Origin: Paraflavitalea devenefica
Lineage (GTDB): Bacteria > Bacteroidota > Bacteroidia > Chitinophagales > Chitinophagaceae
Assembly: GCF_011759375.1 (NCBI RefSeq)
Contig: NZ_JAARML010000002.1
Span: 1,736,001 to 1,800,000 of the forward strand
DNA length: 64,000 bases
Direction of reading: 5' to 3'
In this document: positions 60,512 to 64,000 of the stretch, in pieces
Numbering within the stretch: position 1 is the first letter of the stretch
Layout of the letters: every line of letters begins with the position of its first letter
Translations under genes and position numbers: made by a program
The notes under the pieces: model-generated
Told to the model about the DNA's origin: nothing
Database searches by the model: none
The model's input: the letters and a program-made list of their open reading frames with translations, nothing else

Positions 60512-61411
60512 ATGAAGATATTAATCACTGGTGCGAATGGTCTGTTAGGACAACACTTAACGCGTTTATTACTACAGCAGGGATACACGGTGATCGCTAC
60601 CGGCAAGGGAGATGCCCGCATCCGGATGGATGAATGGGGAGATCGTTATATATACCATCCGCTTGATATTACAGATGCAGTGGATGTACAGCGGGTGATG
60701 AGCGCTGTACAGCCGGCCGTCGTGGTGCATGCTGCTGCGATGACACAGGTAGACGAATGCGAACTCCATTCCGAGCAATGTGAACGTACGAATGTGATCG
60801 GCACTTCCCAGGTGCTGGTAGATGCAGAAGTGTATAGCCAACATTTTATTTATGTATCCACTGACTTTGTGTTTGATGGCGAGCAGGGGAATTACAGGGA
60901 AGAAGATGAGCTGAAGCCGGTAAGTTATTATGGATTTACCAAGATGCAGGCGGAGGCGATCACCGAAACCAGTACGATCCCCTGGGCTATTGTGCGCACC
61001 TGCCTGGTGTATGGCAATACCCTGCAGGGCACCCGCAACAATATTATCACCTGGGTAAAGGGCAGCCTGGAGCAAGGTAAAGCGATCAAGGTAGTGGCCG
61101 ATCAATGGCGCACGCCTACGTATGTGGAAGACCTGGCAAAAGGCATTGCGCTGATCATTGAAAAAAAGGCTACCGGCATTTATCATATTTCCGGGAAAGA
61201 CCTGTTGACGCCTTATGATATAGCTATCCAAACGGCCGACCTGTTTGGCCTGGATAAAAGCAGGATAGAAAAAGTGGATGCTGCTACTTTCACACAGCCT
61301 GGCAGGCGTCCGCCCAAAACAGGTTTTGTGATTGAAAAGGCCAGGAAAGAACTGGGGTATGAGCCGCTTTCTTTTGCGGAGGGGTTGAGGAAGATGTTTG
61401 AAAAGGCATGA
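60512..61411 (+). CDS. NAD-dependent sugar-nucleotide reductase (RmlD-like)
   Basis: The start at 60512 gives MKILITGANGLLGQHL; the frame is open 84 nt further up but that part is the heptad repeat. 299 residues of the short-chain extended SDR type: Rossmann GANGLLG (7-13), HAAAMTQVDECE, YVSTDFVFDGEQGNY, and the catalytic YYGFTKMQAE Tyr-x-x-x-Lys. The closest named family is dTDP-4-dehydrorhamnose reductase, but no rml genes are nearby, so the substrate is open. It overlaps the M15 peptidase by 4 nt (ATGA). Confidence 0.82.
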   Translation: MKILITGANGLLGQHLTRLLLQQGYTVIATGKGDARIRMDEWGDRYIYHPLDITDAVDVQRVMSAVQPAVVVHAAAMTQVDECELHSEQCERTNVIGTSQVLVDAEVYSQHFIYVSTDFVFDGEQGNYREEDELKPVSYYGFTKMQAEAITETSTIPWAIVRTCLVYGNTLQGTRNNIITWVKGSLEQGKAIKVVADQWRTPTYVEDLAKGIALIIEKKATGIYHISGKDLLTPYDIAIQTADLFGLDKSRIEKVDAATFTQPGRRPPKTGFVIEKARKELGYEPLSFAEGLRKMFEKA

Positions 61412-62193
61412 ACAATATGAAAGTCTGTAGCTATATATTTTTTCTTATACTGATAGGCTCTGCTGTTATGGGGCAGGATACGGCGCAGGTGCAGGCGTAT
61501 GCGCGGAGGCTGGTGAAGGCGTATCCTGATTGTATTGCAGGTATTAAAGATAATTATGTAGTTTTTAAGAACGGGACAAGGTTATTGTTTGATGACGGGG
61601 AAAGTAAAACCCTCACAGAATTATATGCACATCCCGATATAGAAGACCAACTGAAGGCGCTGTACGTAAAAGGCAAAACAGCTAATCCCGCAGAACTGGA
61701 TGATCCCGGCAGGGTCAGGAATGATTCATTTTTTAAGACGATGTATGGGGCGACGCCTGCTGCTGTGCAGCAAAACCTGACTACGATTACCTGGTTGCCC
61801 AAAACAGCGAGGCAGTCATTGAAGGTATCGCGGATCAATGGGGTGGATAAGCGGCTGCAGGCTATTTCTGATGAGCTGGAGCAACTGCCTGCCCATTTGC
61901 TGCCGTATGTGCAACAGGTTGCCGGTACTTTTACCTGGCGGGTGATCAAAGGCACCAACCGGTTAAGCACCCATAGCTTTGGGATTACGATGGATATTAA
62001 TACCAGCTATTCCAATTACTGGCAGTGGGATAATAAGACTACGGATGAACAGAAAAAGATACCTCATTATATTAACAGGATACCCTTTGAAATAGTAGCC
62101 ATTTTTGAAAAGCATGGCTTTATCTGGGGCGGTAAATGGTATCATTACGATACGATGCATTTTGAATACCGTCCTGAGTTGCTGGTGGATTAG
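61408..62193 (+). CDS. M15-type D-Ala-D-Ala carboxypeptidase-like protein
   Basis: 261 residues with a signal peptide (about 1-22, VMGQD). The zinc-peptidase motif set of VanY-like M15 proteins is present near the C-terminus: THSFGITMDIN (His and Asp ligands), WGGKWYHYDTMHFEYRPE (catalytic Glu region and second His). It should trim peptidoglycan stem peptides in the periplasm. The first 120 residues are not recognised. Translationally coupled to the upstream reductase. Confidence 0.8.
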   Translation: MNNMKVCSYIFFLILIGSAVMGQDTAQVQAYARRLVKAYPDCIAGIKDNYVVFKNGTRLLFDDGESKTLTELYAHPDIEDQLKALYVKGKTANPAELDDPGRVRNDSFFKTMYGATPAAVQQNLTTITWLPKTARQSLKVSRINGVDKRLQAISDELEQLPAHLLPYVQQVAGTFTWRVIKGTNRLSTHSFGITMDINTSYSNYWQWDNKTTDEQKKIPHYINRIPFEIVAIFEKHGFIWGGKWYHYDTMHFEYRPELLVD

Positions 62194-62200
62194 ACTGTAC

Positions 62201-62569
62201 CTATGGGGCTTCCGTGGGGTTCGTTACCGCCAGTTCATGGGCATGATTGATGGAAGAGAACAGGAGTGGCTGGCCATTATCTTTATAGTTAGAGAACGTT
62301 ATTTTCTTGCCCGGTACAGCCAGGGCTGCTGGCAGATTATTGATGTACACTGCATTGGTACAATTATAAATAGGCTTTGGATCACTTGCCCCAAGCGTGC
62401 AAAGGAATTTATGGATGGCGGGGTCTGGATTTTCAACAATGGCGGCATAGAGATTGGCGCCAAAACCAGATTTTTCAGCAATGGTAACTATTACCGCAGG
62501 ACGGGCGTCTTTCTTGCATGACAGGGAGGAAAAGACACAAAATAAAATCAATATGATAAGGTATTTCAT
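62201..62569 (-). CDS. Small lipoprotein, unknown function
   Basis: The ATG at 62569 gives MKYLIILILFCVFSSLSC, a lipoprotein signal with Cys18; the longer frame overlaps ctlX and is less likely. 122 residues, mature part about 104, with two cysteines (FLCTLG, YNCTNA) that may form a disulfide. No family recognised. It converges with the M15 gene (7 nt between stops) and follows ctlX by 46 nt. Confidence 0.6.
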   Translation of the reverse strand: MKYLIILILFCVFSSLSCKKDARPAVIVTIAEKSGFGANLYAAIVENPDPAIHKFLCTLGASDPKPIYNCTNAVYINNLPAALAVPGKKITFSNYKDNGQPLLFSSINHAHELAVTNPTEAP

Positions 62570-62615
62570 GTTGGGGGTTTTGTACATGACAAGATGACTG
62601 TTCCTTTCGTTGCAG

Positions 62616-63536
62616 CTACTCCGCAATCCGCCTTTCCAAAAATACCTCTGCCATCATACAGCGGGCGCTGCCGCCGCCATTGGTCTCTATCGTGTACAGG
62701 GGGGCGTGGATGATCCTGTTGTAGCTGCGCAGCCTGTTTACCTGTTCCGGGGTGAGCGACTCATAGGCCTGGGTACTCATTACCAGTAAAGTTTCACCCT
62801 GTATGCTGGCCACCTGCAGCATGTTGCCGGCAAAGCGGTTCATCTGCTCCATGGTGATGTCTATCAGCTCTTTACCCGACTGATCGATTGTATTGTGTAC
62901 CCCTTCACGTGCTGCTGCATCCGGTAAGGAGTCCATACAAATTACAATGTAACGATCAGCCACACACATGATGACGTTGGTATGGTATACCGGCCGGCCG
63001 GCGCCATCCACGGCATCAAATACAACCGGCTGATAGTCCAGCGCCCGGCACCATTCTTCCAATACGGTCTTATCAGTACGCGGGCTGAGGCAGGCATAAG
63101 CGATCTTCAGGTCCCTGTCCAATACCATGCTGCCGGTGCCTTCGAGGAAGCGCTGCTCATTTTCATGTTGGGTGAGGTCGTATGTGCGTTCAATGATGAA
63201 ACGTTCCCGCAGCTTTTCCAATACATGCGGCTTGCGTTCCTGCCGCCGGTTGTGGGCAAACATGGGGTAGAGGCAAACGGTTCCATCAGCATGAAAGGAG
63301 ACCCAGTTGTTGGGAAAGATGGAGTCGGGCGTATGTGGCTCGGGGGTATCATCTATTACAATGACATCCACCCCGTTGTTGTGCAGCATTTGCACGAAGC
63401 CATCAAACTCCTGTTGAGCCTTTTGTTGCGCCTGGGTATCCTGCCCGGCTACCTGGAAGGCGTTGTTGACCGCGGTCTCGGCGTTGTAGCCAAAGTTGAC
63501 CGGGCGTATCATGAGTATATGAGGTGTAATAGACAT
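62616..63536 (-). CDS. ctlX: Citrulline utilization hydrolase CtlX (amidinotransferase fold)
   Basis: 306 residues: ILMIRPVNFGYNAETAVNNAF at the N-terminus, TPDSIFPNNWVSFH, GTGSMVLDRD, PVYHTNVIMCV with the catalytic His, and GGGSARCMMAEVF with the nucleophile Cys293. These match the guanidino-modifying superfamily branch annotated as CtlX. It is in the same orientation as the arginine-deiminase-like gene upstream, 111 nt away, so the pair is probably one arginine/citrulline catabolic unit. Confidence 0.9.
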   Translation of the reverse strand: MSITPHILMIRPVNFGYNAETAVNNAFQVAGQDTQAQQKAQQEFDGFVQMLHNNGVDVIVIDDTPEPHTPDSIFPNNWVSFHADGTVCLYPMFAHNRRQERKPHVLEKLRERFIIERTYDLTQHENEQRFLEGTGSMVLDRDLKIAYACLSPRTDKTVLEEWCRALDYQPVVFDAVDGAGRPVYHTNVIMCVADRYIVICMDSLPDAAAREGVHNTIDQSGKELIDITMEQMNRFAGNMLQVASIQGETLLVMSTQAYESLTPEQVNRLRSYNRIIHAPLYTIETNGGGSARCMMAEVFLERRIAE

Positions 63537-63543
63537 GAATTAT

Positions 63544-63647
63544 TTCGGCTTTAGTATTTCGGATTCTTTTATTCTAAAAGGCTTTTCAATAGCTTCCTGG
63601 CTGTGCTAAGGATTCTGAATGCTGAATGCTGGCTTCTGTATTCTTCT
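63544..63647. repeat. Heptad element 7, two blocks
   Basis: Block one (63544-63578): TTCGGCT, TTAGTAT, TTCGGAT, TCTTTTA, TTCTAAA. Block two (63613-63647): TTCTGAA, TGCTGAA, TGCTGGC, TTCTGTA, TTCTTCT, which ends immediately beside the stop codon of the arginine-deiminase-like gene (63648-63650). Confidence 0.5.
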
Positions 63648-64000
63648 CTACATCTCTTCTCTTACAAGCGGCATGCTCATACAATGGAAGCCACCCCGGG
63701 CGCGGGACAGTTCTGCTGATGGCATGAGGATCACTGTATTTTTGAGATCGCCGGGGGCAACAGTGCCCTGCTCAAATTGTTCCAGCAATTCCTTCACGGG
63801 TACAATGGTAAATCCTGCTTCGCGGAAAGCCTCCACGGTTTTATCATTGCGGTCATAGCCCAGTACCACCCCTTCTTTCAGGGCCAGCAGGTTGCAGCTA
63901 TCCGTCCACTGTTCCCTGGTATCGTAGGGGAATTTATTGTTGCCGGAATAAATGAATCTTATTTTGCCTTCACAACCCAGGTCATTTCGGCTGATGTCTG
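63648..64000 (-). CDS. Arginine-deiminase-like protein, C-terminal part
   Basis: The frame stays open to the window edge, so the 5' part is missing. The visible 117 residues include YDTREQWTDSCNLLALKEG, VVLGYDRNDKT, and the closing GGFHCMSMPLVRE with the nucleophile Cys. This matches the C-terminus of arginine deiminase, which converts arginine to citrulline plus ammonia. It lies just upstream of ctlX, an expected partner. Other guanidino-modifying enzymes share the fold, but the REQWTD-to-GxHCMSMP order favours arginine deiminase. Confidence 0.8.
   Translation of the reverse strand, partial: DISRNDLGCEGKIRFIYSGNNKFPYDTREQWTDSCNLLALKEGVVLGYDRNDKTVEAFREAGFTIVPVKELLEQFEQGTVAPGDLKNTVILMPSAELSRARGGFHCMSMPLVREEM

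Overview
The window looks like the chromosome of a member of the Bacteroidetes, most likely family Chitinophagaceae. The grounds are two SusC/SusD outer-membrane uptake pairs, an ECF-sigma/FecR switch, a DUF1735 lipoprotein, a NagB-LmbE fusion, the near absence of Shine-Dalgarno sequences, and promoter-like TAnnTTTG boxes. This is family recognition by eye; no database search was run. No rRNA, tRNA, CRISPR array, transposase or integrase was seen.

Region 1 (1-11117, + strand) is the unusual part: a tightly packed, probably single operon of eight genes with overlaps of 4-8 nt and gaps of 0-20 nt. In order it encodes a small membrane protein (cut by the window edge), a tubulin/FtsZ-like GTPase, a 1166-residue actin/Hsp70-fold ATPase, a membrane protein with a soluble C-terminal domain, a ZorA/MotA-like channel subunit with a long tail, a membrane-anchored von Willebrand A protein with a MIDAS motif, a ZorB/MotB-like subunit with an OmpA-like domain, and a retropepsin-like aspartic protease lipoprotein. 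The motor half resembles the ZorAB pair of Zorya anti-phage systems, but ZorC, ZorD and ZorE are absent and two cytoskeleton-type NTPases sit in their place. I regard this as the candidate undescribed system. A tiny cysteine-rich lipoprotein follows.

Region 2 (11.4-22.8 kb) holds NudK, a LytS-type histidine kinase, a LacI-type regulator, and a block of exported carbohydrate-active enzymes (GH28, a pectate-lyase-like beta-helix protein, GH97, a six-hairpin glycosidase), then a Tat-exported threonine-aldolase-like enzyme. Region 3 (22.8-33.1 kb, - strand) is a polysaccharide utilisation locus: SusC, SusD, DUF1735 lipoprotein, SMP-30-like protein, GH36 alpha-galactosidase and an AraC regulator. 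Region 4 (33.7-36.7 kb) has altronate dehydratase (uxaA) and mannonate dehydratase (uxuA), which fits uronic acids released by Region 2.

Region 5 (36.8-53.8 kb) is an amino-sugar/glycoprotein locus: NagB-LmbE, ECF sigma, FecR, STN-containing SusC, SusD, a TolB-like lipoprotein, GH20 hexosaminidase, a CocE-type peptidase/esterase, an NTF2-like protein, glycosylasparaginase and CutC. Region 6 (53.8-64 kb) is mainly central metabolism and housekeeping: DUF6624, AraC, pyruvate kinase, phosphofructokinase, prolyl oligopeptidase, an RmlD-type reductase, an M15 peptidase, a lipoprotein, CtlX and the end of an arginine-deiminase-like gene.

Two non-coding patterns deserve attention. At least eight intergenic places carry arrays with an exact 7-nt period, usually as inverted heptad blocks that start at or next to a stop codon. 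The region upstream of the first susC carries two clusters of three 11-bp direct repeats. A 21-bp-spaced direct repeat upstream of the histidine kinase gene looks like a LytTR-regulator site.
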